Shown here: one piece after another, positions 21,121-33,037 of the stretch
Layout: each line of letters starts with the position of its first letter
Numbering within the stretch: the stretch's first letter is position 1
Assembly: GCA_022414725.1 (NCBI GenBank)
Contig: CM039462.1
Coordinates: 97,656,963-97,720,962, forward strand
Direction: 5' to 3'
From: Microglena sp. YARC
Taxonomy: Eukaryota; Chlorophyta; Chlorophyceae; Chlamydomonadales; Chlamydomonadaceae
Length of the DNA: 64,000 nt
Notes under the pieces: generated by a model
Told to the model about the DNA's origin: nothing
The model's input: the letters and a program-made list of their open reading frames with translations, nothing else
Database searches by the model: none
Program-made: the position numbers and the translations under genes

Positions 21121-21589
21121 TCGCATCCTAGCGATAAATGTTCGAATTCTGCCCTTGCGATTTGCGATTTTCTGCCATTGGTGCGATTTTCTGCACCAGG
21201 TGCGACTTGCTGCACTGTCATTCTCGTCTCCTTTTTCCCATACCTCAAATCTCGACTTCAACCTAACGCTTCCCCACCTTCTGTGATCCCAGGTCTCGCA
21301 GCGCCGGACTTCGCCCATGCTACAGGCCGAAGTGGACGCCGTCCTGGCCCTAGTCCAGCGGCCGTGGAGGATCTTTGGCATGATATCTTGGTGGATATTC
21401 TTCTCTCTTAGGCTCCTTGTGACCCCTGGGTGCGTTCCGTGGTTCGACAGAGGTTACTACTTTGTCTTCTCGTGCCCCTGGTTTCCCCCCTTAGGTGTAT
21501 GCCTTAGCTACGTGAGTTTGGGTTCAAGTGTTTGAGTTCTGATAGGGCTTAGGAATTTTTAGTTAAGTGGTATAGAGGCATGGTTGATC

Positions 21590-22490
21590 TCGATTAGTTG
21601 GGGCATGCATGAGTTGTTGATGATGACACTGCTCAGCATGGTGCTAGTGTGTTATCTTTGCAATCGCGTGTTCATCTAGGGAGACAAGACTCCTTCGGAG
21701 CTTTTCTTTGGGGTTGCACCTGATGTGTCGTTGTTGCGTTTGTTTGGTTGCCCTTGTTATGTAATCTTAGTATTGGGCAGTCACGCAACAAGCTAGTTAG
21801 AAAGGCATTATTTGGTAGACTGGTTGGGTATTCCCTGGTGAGTAAGGGTTATTATATTTGGGTTTCCAATGTTGCGCCAGTTAGTAGTGAGTAGTGATGT
21901 ACTCTCTATCTCCAGTTCAGTTCTAAACTGTCTTTCTGGGTTCTCCCATTAGTATGGGTCCCCGTGCCCGCTTGCATCCCTCCTGTCATCAAACGGTGAT
22001 ATGTTATGTGTTACCGGTAATTCCCTACGCCCTTTAACAACCCCAATTGTTGTTGGCTGGCCTGGCTGGGATGTATCATTGTTGCATTCTAGACCAGGGC
22101 CTGATCTTGCTGTATTGTGTGTGAAGTTTTAGGGCGGGTGGGAGTTGGATATCCAACTATAATCTTAGCCGAATCTCAGGGGGTCGCCAGGCCCTCCTCT
22201 GTGCCACGTTTTAGCGGTGAAGCTTTAGGATTTAGACAGCCTTCGATCATAGTGGTACCTGGATCAGGTCCATTGACTAATAGTCGCCAACCTCCGACCA
22301 CCTCGGATGGCTCGCGGGTGTCGATAATTCCGACGCCTCCTGTCATCCCTGGTGGATTATTCGGGTCAAGCCCATGTGATGCTGTAGCCGTTGCCGAATG
22401 GGTAAGTGATGATCTTGAACACTGGTCTAGCTTGATACTGCGTATGGCTGGGGTGTTACAGTCAACCCAGGATTCATTGTTTTAGGTGCT
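21590..22490 (+). pseudogene. pol remnant of copia element 4 (integrase and linker)
   Basis: 21680-21780 reads GDKTPSELFFGVAPDVSLLR, then LFGCPCYV, the integrase C-terminal region of the sister elements. Around 22117-22485 the linker reads ILAESQGVARPSS and VSDDLEHWS. Stops and shifts occur throughout, and the RT-RNase H block that should follow is missing. Confidence 0.85.
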
Positions 22491-23942
22491 GCTGGTTCTC
22501 ATACGTAGGTTAACATGGCCCTATGTGTGAGTGCCTATTCCTCAGCACCTCCTAGACTGACTTATAGGGTAGTCTAGATTGGTGGAGCGTTACGACGCTT
22601 TGTTTAGGCAGCTTCCTTTCAGCTGTCTTTCTTGGTTTTGGTGGAAGGTGGTACTTAATTCAGACCACCGTGCGTCTTGATGGTTTCTGACTCTTAGTTC
22701 CATAGGCAGATGGTTCGTTCGGTGGAGCTCATCATAGATTAGCTATTTCTTTTTACTCCACACTGTTTTTAGATCACCAGCCCCTCATGTGATTGGAACT
22801 TTTTGTGGAGTGTAGTAGTTGTTTCCCTTCGGATTTTACTGTGAATTGGTGGGCTGGGTAATCTTGCAGTTGTACTTGCAGATGTACCGCCGCTCACCTC
22901 TTTCTTGTTTTCCGAGTATATTTCAAGCGCCCTTTCAGTCCATCCTTTGCAGTAAATTCTTTGAAGTCCTTTTTATGCGTTTACTATTTTTTCAGGTGGA
23001 CAATAGGTTTTATGTACTATGGTTGTACATCTACCCTTCTATTGTTCATTGAACTGTGTTTCCTTTGTTGGTTACAAGTTTCTTGAAAATTTTAACTTCG
23101 CATCCTTTGGATTTTTTCAGTTGCTGCAGGTTTGGTTTGCTTTAGTTAGGCGCTTGGTTTGTCTTGAGTGCACGAGTTCTTTGCGGTGCGATACCCACCT
23201 CTTAGACTATTTTTCGTTAGTGCCGTAGCTGGGGATTTATGATAATTAACTTTCATACATCTTCTTACTTCCATCTTTGAGTGAGAAACCAGTTCATCAT
23301 GGTTTTTTCATCCCAACCTAATCATGAATTCTATGCTAAGAATAGTTTTTAAGGTAGTGGATTTTTCCATCAACTTTTTTTTTCCATCGTAGTCTTTAGT
23401 GTCCTCTTGTCTGCGTCCTTTAGGTTTTGATTCTCTCGTGTGCTGCTCTCACACGATATTTCAATCCGTCTCTTTGGTTATCATTGATTGGCGTTAGGTT
23501 CCTATTCCCGGATCGGGTTTTCTATACTGGTGTTCCCCAACTTTGATATACGATTTTTTCAGTCTTCTCTTTAGGTTAAGTTCTCGGTTCTTTCAGTCAC
23601 CGTTGTTCCCCTTCCTTTGGTATTAGGATTGATTTCTGTTTGGCCTCCCTGTGATTTTCTGGTTTGGTGCCTACTATTCTGGATGAATAGTATTTTTGCG
23701 CTTACCATGGATGGTTACATTTCCATTTTGGTCTCAGCTCAGCTCGGTATGACCCAAGTTTTTTGCTGCTACATTTTCGGAGTACTACAGTGGTTTTTGG
23801 TTCATCCTTTCTCATCCTTTTATTTTAGACAAGGCTTTCTTCTGGTTTCCTGTTTTTCCGCCGTTCCTTAATAATTTTTGTTTGCTACCAGTTTATGGTT
23901 CTATGTCCCCAGTGCCATAGGTGGAGTACTAGTATTGTATGT
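22491..23942 (+). other. T-rich 3' non-coding part of copia element 4
   Basis: No protein similarity seen. Around 23490-23560 the strand reads TAGGTTCCTATTCCCGGATC and GGTTTTCTATAC, which is the 3' non-coding region of elements 2 and 3 in the same sense. The tail at 23895-23942 (CCATAGGTGGAG and flank) resumes at 30817, across element 3. Confidence 0.7.
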
Positions 23943-24325
23943 TATCAGCTAGAAAGCACTTCGAAGTGTGGAGAGAGATGTATGCAGCGGAGACAGACGC
24001 GCCAATCTATACACGGAGACAAGAATAGCGTTACAAGGACAGGCGGATGCCAAAGAACACCAGCGGTGGGAGAGGCGGATGCCTGTAACCTGACTAGACC
24101 CTAAGTCAGGAATCTTAAGCCAGGCACCGGCTATACAGAGTGTGTCAGTGAGAGACCGATGACGCAGTCAACAGGAAGCTGTCACCGTGTCATGAAGGAT
24201 GACACAGTCTACGGGAAGCTGACACAGTACAGACAGAAACACTGTCTGGGCCGATAGTTCTAAGGAAGTACATAAGTAGTCACCAAGTCATAAAACGCGT
24301 GAGAGCACCGCAATTCATGCTGACA
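23943..24325 (-). repeat. 3' LTR of copia element 3
   Basis: 383 bp, TATCAGC...GCTGACA on the plus strand, next to target duplication TATGT. Confidence 0.95.
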
Positions 24326-24650
24326 CTCCACCTATGACACAGGTGACATACAATACTACCTCTCCACCTATGGCACTGGGGACATAGAACTATATGTAAC
24401 ATATATAATAAAAAAAAAAAATCAAAGAACTCCGAAAAAATCGAGAGAACTTCAAATGGAACCCAAAGGGTTATAGGAAGGAATGAAACAAGGCAAAAAA
24501 TTCTAAAACAATTTGCCAAGCTAGAAAGAGAGGAAAAACTAATATCAAAAATGGGTAACAACGGTATAGAAAACCCGATCCGGGAATAGGAACCTAATGC
24601 CAAACTTTGATAACGAAAAGAAACTAATATGACCAAATGCAAGGATGACC

Positions 24651-27600
24651 CTAAGAAGAAGCGGTCATACCGAACATGCGGACAAACCTCCAGAACACAG
24701 CAGGATCAAGGGGCTTGGTGAAGGGGTCAGCACAGTTATCCACGATGTTAACATAGGCAACATCCAGTGAACCATCCTCCACCAGCTCCTTGATGTAGTG
24801 ATGAATAACATCAATGTGCTTGCTGCGAGGCAGGAGCTGCCAGTCTTTGGCCCAACTTAGAGACCCTAAGTTGTCACCCTGAATGGTAACCAAAGCACAA
24901 GGCAGACCCAGATCCACCCTCAATTTCTTCAACCATTGTACCTCCCTGGCAGCCTGGGACAGGGCCTGATACTCAGCCTCACTAGAGCTAATGGCAACAG
25001 TAGGCTGCCTCTTGCTCATCCAGTTCACTATGCACCCCCCAGCTAGCACAGCAAAGCCAGTCTGAGACCGCCTGTCAGACCCATCATCAGCAAAGGATGA
25101 GTCACTAAAGACAGTAAAAGAGAACTCAGGGTTGTGGGTGTAAGTGAGACCCAGGTGGGAATGTGTTCTCAAATACAAGAGCAACCGCTTGGCAGCCCCC
25201 CAGAGAGGGACGGTAGGGTGAGCAGAAAACCTGGACAGGTAGCTCACAGCAAAAGAAATATCAGGCCTGGTGCAAGTAGCCAGGTATAGCAAAGCACCCA
25301 CAAGAGAGAGGTACTGGCTATTAGACGGCAGGGGTTCTCCAGGGGCGTCAGAAACGGTGGACCTGGCCATGGGGGCAGCAAACCTGGGTGGGGCAGCATC
25401 AGTAAGACCAAACTGCTCCACCAGATCAACAATGTAGGTGTGCTGAGAGATGTTGATCTGAACACACCTGCCTTCAGAATCAAGTGTAACATGCATGTCC
25501 AAAGAGAGGAACTGAACCGGAACACCCATCTCTTTGACCTCCCAGCCAGCCTTTTCCATAGCCTGGATAAGCAACACATACCTATCCAGCTCACTAAAAG
25601 CACAGATAAAATCATCAACATAGGTCAGAACATAGCTCCACCCACCATCAGAATCCTTCCTAAAATACAGAGCAGGTTCAGCCTTGCACATAGTGAAGCC
25701 GTGTGCAACCAGAACCCGCTTGACATCCCTACTCCAAGCCCTGGGTGCCTGCTTCAATCCATAAAGAGACTTGAGCAGCTTGCACACAAGGGGAACACCG
25801 TTGGGACCAAGGTGCTGAAAGCCCTCAGGCTGGCGGCAGTACAGGTCCAGACCAGGTTCCAGCTTAGCGTTCAGAAACGCAGTTTTGATGTCCAGCTGCC
25901 GAACAAACATCTTTCTATGAGTGATGGCAGCCAGGAGCACCCGAAGACCTGCTTTAGAGGAGACAGGGGCATATACGTCATGAAAATCCAGCCCAGGACG
26001 TTGCAGAAAGCCACGTACCACAAAACGTGCCTTGAAGCGTATAGAACCATCAACCCCAATCTTCTTCACAAATAACCACCTGCCTGACAGGATCTTTTGC
26101 TTACGAGGCTGTGGAGTGAGTACCCAAGTACCATGGGCATGTAGGGAAGCCATCTCATCCTTCATAGCAAGAAGCCATTGATCCCTGTCAGGGTTGGTAG
26201 GGAGCATGGCAGCTTTATAGGTTAGTTCAGTGGAGGGGGCAACAGATGCTCCCACGTACAAGCAGTTTACTTGTACATGAGCAGCGGGGATATCAGCAGT
26301 ATCAGCAGTAACCGGTAGTAGAGCCCCCAGTGCAGAACTACTGCCTGGTTGAACAGGGCCGGCCTTATTTGCCTCTAATTCAACGAAGCCTGGGTCGACC
26401 GGAACACCCCAGCCATACGCAGTATCGGAGCCTGACCAATGATCAAGATCATCACTTGCACTATCGGCAAAGGCTACATCATCACCCGGGCTCCCGATTA
26501 ATCTATCAGGAACGGCAGGAGGCGAAGCGCTCACCAACCCCTTCGAGCCATCCAAGATGATTGGAGCAGGGTGACTATTAGACAATGGACCTATAAGAGG
26601 CTCCACTATGATCTGAGATTGTCGTAATCCTAGAGCTTCACCGACGGAATTTGACGCAGAGGAGGGCCTGGCGACCCCCTGAGATTCGGCTAAGATTTTA
26701 TCCGTAGGAACTGCAGAACCTCGCCCGCCCAGTGCATTCTCACGCAATACAGTACCAGCAGCCCCTGACCTGGGACGCAGAATCATCCTATGGCCAGGAC
26801 AGTGGTCAACAATTGGGGAAAGCAAAGGATCTAGGGAATGGACCGCAGCCTCAGGCATGTGTCCGTTGATAGCGGCAGGGATGCTAGAAACATACGGCGA
26901 CCCGTCATAGGGAGGAAGCCCAGGAATACAGTTATAGCTAAACTGTTCATAGAAGAGTACATCACGACTCTCTACTACCTGGCGCAACTTAGGAACCCAA
27001 ATAAAATAACCCTTACTCACCAGAGAATACCCAACCAGTCTACCAGATAACGCCCTTTCGTCCAGCTTGTTACGTTTCTTCCCATTGACTAACGTGACAT
27101 AGCAGGGGCATCCAAACACACGTAACAACGACACATCAGGCATCACCCCATAAAACAACTCATAAGGTGTCTTGCGTCCCTGATTGGGCAGTCGGTTACG
27201 AAGGTAACAAGCAGCTAGGAAGGCATAAGGCCAGAAAGACTTAGCTAGCTTTGATTCCAGGTGGATACTCCTAGCTATAGACTGCAAGACCCCATTATAC
27301 CTTTCCACAGTTGCGTTCTGCTGGGCAGTGTACACCAACGATAACTCATGTACTGCCCCAACCGATATCAGCCAATCCTCGAACCATTTAACTATAAACT
27401 CCTTGGCCCTGTCAGATCTCAGACACTTAAAGGCAAACCCCTGCAGCTGATTTGACCATCTGAGGATGATAGTTTGGACTGCTAAGGGAGCTTCATCCCT
27501 GGTCCTCAAGCACAATACTTAAGCAAAGCCAGAGAATTGGTCTATGAGGCACAGGATGTAAAACTCCCCACGCAGACCCCTAATATGAACTGGTCCCATT

Positions 27601-28358
27601 ATATCCAAGTGAAGTCGTTGGAGAGGTGCACGGATCTCAGTTTTGCTTTCTTTAGGAAAAGGGAGACGTTTGCCCTTAGCCTTGTGACAAGCATCACATG
27701 GGATCTTACCCAACTTTTGCACTTGACCCAGACTGAGGGGTAAGTTCTTAACCATACCACTCTTGACAAGTTTGTGTAAGGCACTATAGCCGGGATGACC
27801 CAACCGCCTATGCCACAACCATGCAGGAGTGGTAGGGAGAACAACTCCACCGTCCTCATCAACATCAAGTGCAAAACGCTGGATAATTGTCAGCAACTCT
27901 TAAACAACGACTGGAGGTGTGACAAGGCCTACATGCAAACTTGTACACACACCATCACTGGAGGCAGGGAAGGACCAGAGAACAGAAGAGCCCTGAGTGG
28001 CAGTGCAACTAAGACTATCAAAAGAAACCTGGCAGTGGAGAGAATGAGCCACAGCATTTACTGACAGGAGATTCACCGGACAGTGAGGGATATAAAGAAC
28101 ATTGGTTAGAGTGATTGATGTTGGTAACCAATCACTACATAACACAATGGATCCCTTACCCTCTGACCGTTGAATCACCCCGTCACCAAATCGAACCGTA
28201 GGCCCAACAGCAGAAGATTCAAACACAGTGAACAAAGACTTATCACCCGTGATTGACATTCCAGCTCCAGAGTCCACATGCCAGACACCCTCAGAAAGAC
28301 TAGGGCTACACACGTTAGAGAACTTCGTAGTGCAAGAGAATAGGACAGAGCGTACCTC
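24651..28358 (-). pseudogene. pol of copia element 3 (nearly complete; one stop, one shift)
   Basis: After the gag TAG the frame reads EVRSVLFSCT and protease VDSGAGMSIT (DSGA at 28263-28274). A shift near 27870-27900 and an in-frame TAA at 27519-27521 (the sister element has GAG) interrupt it. The following 954 codons (27515-24651) are open: integrase D (SDRAKEF, residue 35) and E (VERYN, residue 71), linker, RT with YVDD (25611-25622), RNase H with SDSSFADD and DNCADPFTKP, ending MFGMTASS. It could supply most pol functions if the stop were read through. Confidence 0.92.
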
Positions 28359-30392
28359 CTAGTTCTTGGACATGGCGTACCCATCAATCTGAGCCTGCAA
28401 GGAGGACAACTGCTTGCGAGTCAGCGAACCTGGAAGGGCCAAGGCAACGGGCACGGGTTCAATGCCCGGTGCACCAGCCTTGGCCTTTCGCAGGTGCGGA
28501 TGTTTCGTCCAGCAACGGTCCTCCGAGTGGCTCGTTTTGGAAAGACAGGGGCCCCAAGTGCAATCCAAGCGCCTCTTGGTAGTCCCGGAACCCTGAGGAC
28601 CAGGTCCCCTGCCACGCTGAAAAGCAGCATTGGCAGGGACTTGGGGAGGATCGCGGGACCAACCAGGATGCCTCGGATCAGACTTAGGGAGAGACACGTT
28701 CAAGAAATCTAATGATCTATATGCTGCCAGACAGGTCCAGTAATCAACAGGCTGGTTCTGATGCAGTGCGAGACCAAACTGTAGCCGCAGAGAGTCGAAG
28801 CGGGGGTGCATGATGCCATTAATAATAGTATGCATGGCATGGCGCTGAGGCTGTGGGTATCCCGCACACATTGACCATCGCATCCGTCATGTTCGCAAGC
28901 ATCATAGTGAGACACATGAACTCCTGACGTTCCAGGGGCAGGGCACTAAAACCCAACAGTGCAGGATCTACACGAGACTCACCATGAGAGGCCGAGGGTC
29001 CAGCAGCAAGAGGATCAGGCACAGGAGCATACGAGGCACGAACCGACATAAAATACTCGGCAGCAATGCCAGCATCATATGCGCGCTGATCATCTAAGTT
29101 CCTAATGAGATCTAAGGAACGCGCAACACTCGCAACGAGCTCGAAATCAGGCCTAACAGGAACAAAACTGAGAGGGACCTTCACATACTGATACCCTCGG
29201 AGATCATTGTTCCTACGCCCAATCCCACCAAAGGTAACACCTCCAGGGGAAGGGTAGTTAATCCCTGCCTTCACAGGTCCTAGAAAAGCACGACACTCAT
29301 GACCCAGCTCAGAGTAAGCCATCACACGCTTAGGGCGACCCTTTCTATCTAGATTAGCCCGAGTGGCTGCCTCATCCAGCCTACCGTACAAAGTGCGATC
29401 AAGAGAATCTCCAGCATACTGGGCTTGGCGAATAAGCCGGCAGTCCCGCACAGCCAGCCGCACAGGTGGTGTGCCATCAAGCAGATGTTCCCAGGATATG
29501 CCGGACAGCGTAGGATTCATAGACGGCGGAGGGCCAGGCGCAGGTGGCAGATCCACCGGTGGAGGTGGAGGGGGCTCCTGCGAGGTGCCAGCAGCAGATC
29601 TGTGGACACTCGTGGCAGCAGCCTCGCGAGCCCGAGTATGGTAAGCACCAAGAGCCCGCTCTGCAGGGTTGCGAGCCTGCTCTGCAAGGTTGAGTAGAGG
29701 ACCCAAAGGACCAAGAGACGAACTCCGCAGCAAAGACGGCTTGACCACCTCAGGTAGGTCCGGTGGAAGCGGCGCAAGCAGAGCGGCAGACGGAGGCTTG
29801 AAGACCGCAGGAGAAGGTGCCAATTGAGGCTCATACACCGGAGAGACAGTGGAGGTGTGGAAAACCCTAGTAGCAGAAGAGGGAGTGACTCCACCGAAGT
29901 CGCCACTTCTGGCACTCTGTAGATCTTCCATACAATCATCAGAGTAATCTTCCTCTGAGTCGTCAGACTTGCCGTAAGCATAGCCATCTTCATGGCTATG
30001 GAGAGCAAGGTCTACAGTGTCGTAGGTAAAGCGGGCATCAGCGGGTGGAGGCGACCTTGCATACTGGATAATCTGTGTGGAAACACAGCATAGGCGCATC
30101 AGAATATCCTCAACCTCAGGTCGGAGACGTTGGACAAAAGGAGAAGGAGACGGAGAAATGGAGGTATTGGAGGGGGGGTGGCTTCCATGATGGCGGAAGG
30201 AGACTCATCTCCGGCAGCAGAGGCCGCTGGCGCGCAATCATCTAGCCAATCAGTGGGAACACGAATCTTTAGAGGAAGAATTCGGTCGCATCCATTACTG
30301 ATAATGACGCTCTCCATACCGCGCGACCAGGAAATACCATTCTGTGGGGTAAGTTTCTCGAAGCCGGCAGGAGGCCCACGCGGAAGTTGCAT
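28359..30392 (-). pseudogene. gag of copia element 3 (shift and internal deletion)
   Basis: The ATG at 30392 opens MQLPRGPPAGFEKL. A frame shift falls in the GGGGGGG tract near 30170. The long middle (30099-28819) is open, with an acidic DDSEEDYSDD stretch and a proline run. Around 28850-28875 about 200 bp present in elements 1 and 2 are missing, which shifts the frame again. The last part (28883-28362) has the CTWGPC...HSEDRC cluster and ends AMSKN-TAG. Confidence 0.87.
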
Positions 30393-30428
30393 TGTAAAGC
30401 AGTGGTAGAAAGTAATAAGCCCGTAACC

Positions 30429-30811
30429 TATCAGCTAGAAAGCACTTCGAAGAGTGGAGAGAGATGTATGCAGCGGAGACAGACGCGCCAATCTATACAC
30501 GGAGACAAGAATCGCGTTACAAGGACAGGCGGATGCCAAAGAACACCAGCGGTGGGAGAGGCGGATGCCTGTAACCTGACTAGACCCTAAGTCAGGAATC
30601 TTAAGCCAGGCACCGGCTATACAGAGTGTGTCAGTGAGAGACCGATGACGCAGTCAACAGGAAGCTGTCACCGTGTCATGAAGGATGACACAGTCTACGG
30701 GAAGCTGACACAGTACAGACAGAAACACTGTCTGGGCCGATAGTTCTAAGGAAGTACATAAGTAGTCACCAAGTCATAAAACGCGTGAGAGCACCGCAAT
30801 TCATGCTGACA
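30429..30811 (-). repeat. 5' LTR of copia element 3
   Basis: 383 bp. It differs from the other LTR at two sites near its start (GAAGAGTGG against GAAGTGTGG, and AATCGCG against AATAGCG). Confidence 0.95.
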
Positions 30812-30836
30812 TATGTCACCTGCGTCATAGGTGGAG

Positions 30837-31175
30837 TATCAGCATGAATAGCGGTGCTCTCGCTTGTTTTATGTCTTGGTGACTCCTTATGTACTCCCTT
30901 AGAACTATCGGTCCTGACAGTACTATGTCAGCTTCCCGTAGACTGTGTCATTCTTCATGACACTGTGACGACTTCCTGTTGACTGTGTCATCGGTTCTTC
31001 TGACACGCGCTGTCTAGCCTGTACCCTGATCAGGTTCCAGGCTACCGCCCCTTTCCTCCGCTGGTGTCCCTTTATGGTTCCCCAGTCTTTTGTAATATTA
31101 TTCTCGTCTCCGCATTTATAGATTGGCGTGCTGCACACACAAAGTCCACTCTCCGGAGTGTTATCCAAGCTGATA
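30837..31175 (+). repeat. 3' LTR of copia element 4
   Basis: 339 bp, by eye identical to 19955-20293. It is preceded by the purine tract ATAGGTGGAG (ends 30836) and followed by the duplication CCGTC. Confidence 0.95.
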
Positions 31176-31180
31176 CCGTC

Positions 31181-31690
31181 ATCGGGGTTGCTCGTGCACT
31201 CTGGAAACGGTGCAACGAGATGGATCTCGAAAATGCCAATCTTTTACATTATCTTTATGGCACACTCATCTAGCCTATCCTTACCTATGGGTGTGAAGTG
31301 TGGACTCCAGACCGTCCAGCTAATATTATCGTAATACTTCTCCTGGTATTGAAGGAAAATGTGGGAATATTCAGAATAAGTTTATGAAAAGTCTTGGCGT
31401 TAGAGATAACACCTCTCCTGTCTTTGTCCTTAATAAGCTTAATAGATCACCTGCATGGGCACAATGGTTGAGACAATTTATTGGCTTTGGGAATACGGTA
31501 CAATCGTTGACCGTAACAACGATGATTTTGTGAAAAGAGCCTTGCTGGAGAATGTTCTAATGGCAGCCAGAGATAGCATCGAACAATGTTTGTCTCCTGA
31601 ATTACTAAGATGCACTCAGATACTAATTGTTCCAGAAAAATTCTCTGATATGTGGGTTCATTTCTTCATTTCCTTTAATTAGTATCCCTC
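31181..31690 (+). pseudogene. LINE relic, 3' part after copia element 4
   Basis: It reads LYGTLISSILTYGCEVW, the typical block after the RT active site of non-LTR retrotransposons, then KSLGVRDNTSPVFVLNKLNR and a hydrophobic tail, with frame breaks. The insert in its middle is 11.2 kb of nested copia DNA. Downstream, to about 31985, is non-coding sequence with an (ATAA)n run. Confidence 0.75.
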
Positions 31691-31985
31691 ATGATGTCCC
31701 CTCAGTTCAACGTAGCACGAACTAAGGGCCCCAGTCGGTAATACGATTGTTCGGGGTTCAGATCATCAGCTCTTCTTCTTTTTAAGCCTTTCCTATACGG
31801 TTTAGGAAGTTCCTTTAGCCTATTTGGCCTACTTCTGGACTGTAACATATAAACACATAAATATGATGACATGATATCATCTGATATCATATTACCTTCC
31901 TCTACATATTCCTCAATACATAAATAAATAAATAAATAGTACGCCTTATTACGAGGTGTGAGGTTGAGGGGGCCAGCCCATTTGC
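31691..31985. other. LINE 3' flank, MITE scrap and (ATAA)n tail
   Basis: GATGACATGATATCATCTGATATCATATTACC at about 31863-31896 resembles the right end of the TAGGGAACGGC MITEs. 31918-31975 has an ATAA run followed by TAGTACGCCTTATTACGAGG and TGTGAGGTTGAGGGG, a word found inverted at about 53660-53700 and 54040-54090. This looks like the 3' end of a short retroposon. Confidence 0.5.
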
Positions 31986-32220
31986 TTTCACTTTAAACCA
32001 TTGAAATTGAAATTGAAATTGTTACATCCGTGTAGAACCGTTACTCACAGGACGTGAAGTTAAGGACACCATAGCGTAAGCCGGAGCTAGCTATAGTCAC
32101 CGACTTTAAACCACCAATATCCCTACGTATATCAGATTTGAATCGTTTATCATTATATTTGTTTTTGTCTTGATTTCGTGTTCTATCAGCCGTCAGGCTG
32201 CTCGCAGTCAGGTTTGTCCA

Positions 32221-32363
32221 TGATGCTGCATCCTCCGTCGCAGGGCGCAACATGAGGAGGGCCCGTTAACCAGAAGGAAGGGTCCGTTGCGTCGCAGGAC
32301 GCAGGCTTTACAATTGGTGACGTCTCAGGCAGCAGAGCTGGGGGGGCCTCCTGAAGTACCCTG
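32221..32363. mobile_element. Probable truncated hAT MITE (GCGTCC family)
   Basis: CGTCGCAGGGCGCAACATG, GCGTCGCAGGACGCAGG and the terminal GAAGTACCCTG match the element at 19141-19429. I cannot find the left end or a target duplication, so the copy is partial or rearranged. Confidence 0.55.
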
Positions 32364-33037
32364 GTCGCTGTGTCCAAGCGGAGTGGGCATGGAATCCATG
32401 GATAGCTTACACTACTGCGCCATACCAATCTCCCGAGAACGAAATTTAACCACCGAGCTCCAGACAGTGTATTTGCCAGGCATCCCACGCATATTCAGGT
32501 GGGTGGATGTATTTGCCAAGCATCCCACGCGTGTTTGGGTGGGTGGGTGTATTAACCAATGTGTTGGCTCTAATTTGGTAATTTGAAAATCGGAGCATGC
32601 AAATAGGCCATGTCAGCTTGCCTCACGACCTCTAACACGTGAATCAATATGTCTATCTATCAGTTTCCGCTTGTATGTCGGCATGCATGATGTTTTTATG
32701 GGATGTTCGCCTTACGTACCACAACTATGCGAGGGGAGACGGAAGACGGTGAGCAGCTCAGAGCAGCCAAAAACATTCATTACACACAGAGCTCGATATC
32801 TACTATCTTCCATGCAAAGATACACGAAGCTTGTCATAAGAAGATTAAATTCAAAGATCCATTCTGTCATCATCATAATCGCATAACCATAACAACCATA
32901 ACCAGTGCTCAAAAATTAAACCAGCCCATCATCATGTGAGGTGCCTGAGGGTCCGAGACCCATTCAACATATTCGCCTTCCAGGGCCGGCGATACTGCAC
33001 ATCACACTGGAGTCCCGGGTCTATTCAAACACATAGT
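32364..33037. other. Spacer and 3' UTR of the RRM gene
   Basis: No gene seen at 32364-32780 apart from a short direct repeat (GTATTTGCCA(A/G)GCATCCCACG at 32470 and 32508). On the minus strand TGTGTAATG at 32785-32793 carries TGTAA, about 250 nt after the stop of the RRM protein gene, a candidate poly(A) signal of the green-algal type. Confidence 0.5.

Larger units (their letters stand above)
23943..30811 (-). mobile_element. Copia element 3, nested in element 4
   Basis: 6869 bp, 383-bp LTRs, 5-bp duplication TATGT (23938-23942, 30812-30816). Removing element and duplication restores the tail of element 4. The two LTRs differ at about two positions of 383, so it is young. It is a separate subfamily from elements 1/2: longer LTR, clearly diverged proteins, same gene order. 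The right LTR end is GCTGACA rather than GCTGATA. Confidence 0.96.
19955..31175 (+). mobile_element. Degenerate copia element 4 (plus strand), host of element 3
   Basis: Flanked by the 5-bp duplication CCGTC (19950-19954, 31176-31180), with 339-bp LTRs at both ends that look identical. Without the nested element 3 and its duplication it is about 4.35 kb, too short for a full copia element. The interior keeps a gag start, integrase pieces and the gag-pol linker in decayed form; I find no RT or RNase H. Dead coding sequence between identical LTRs indicates a non-autonomous element moved recently by proteins made elsewhere. Confidence 0.93.
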
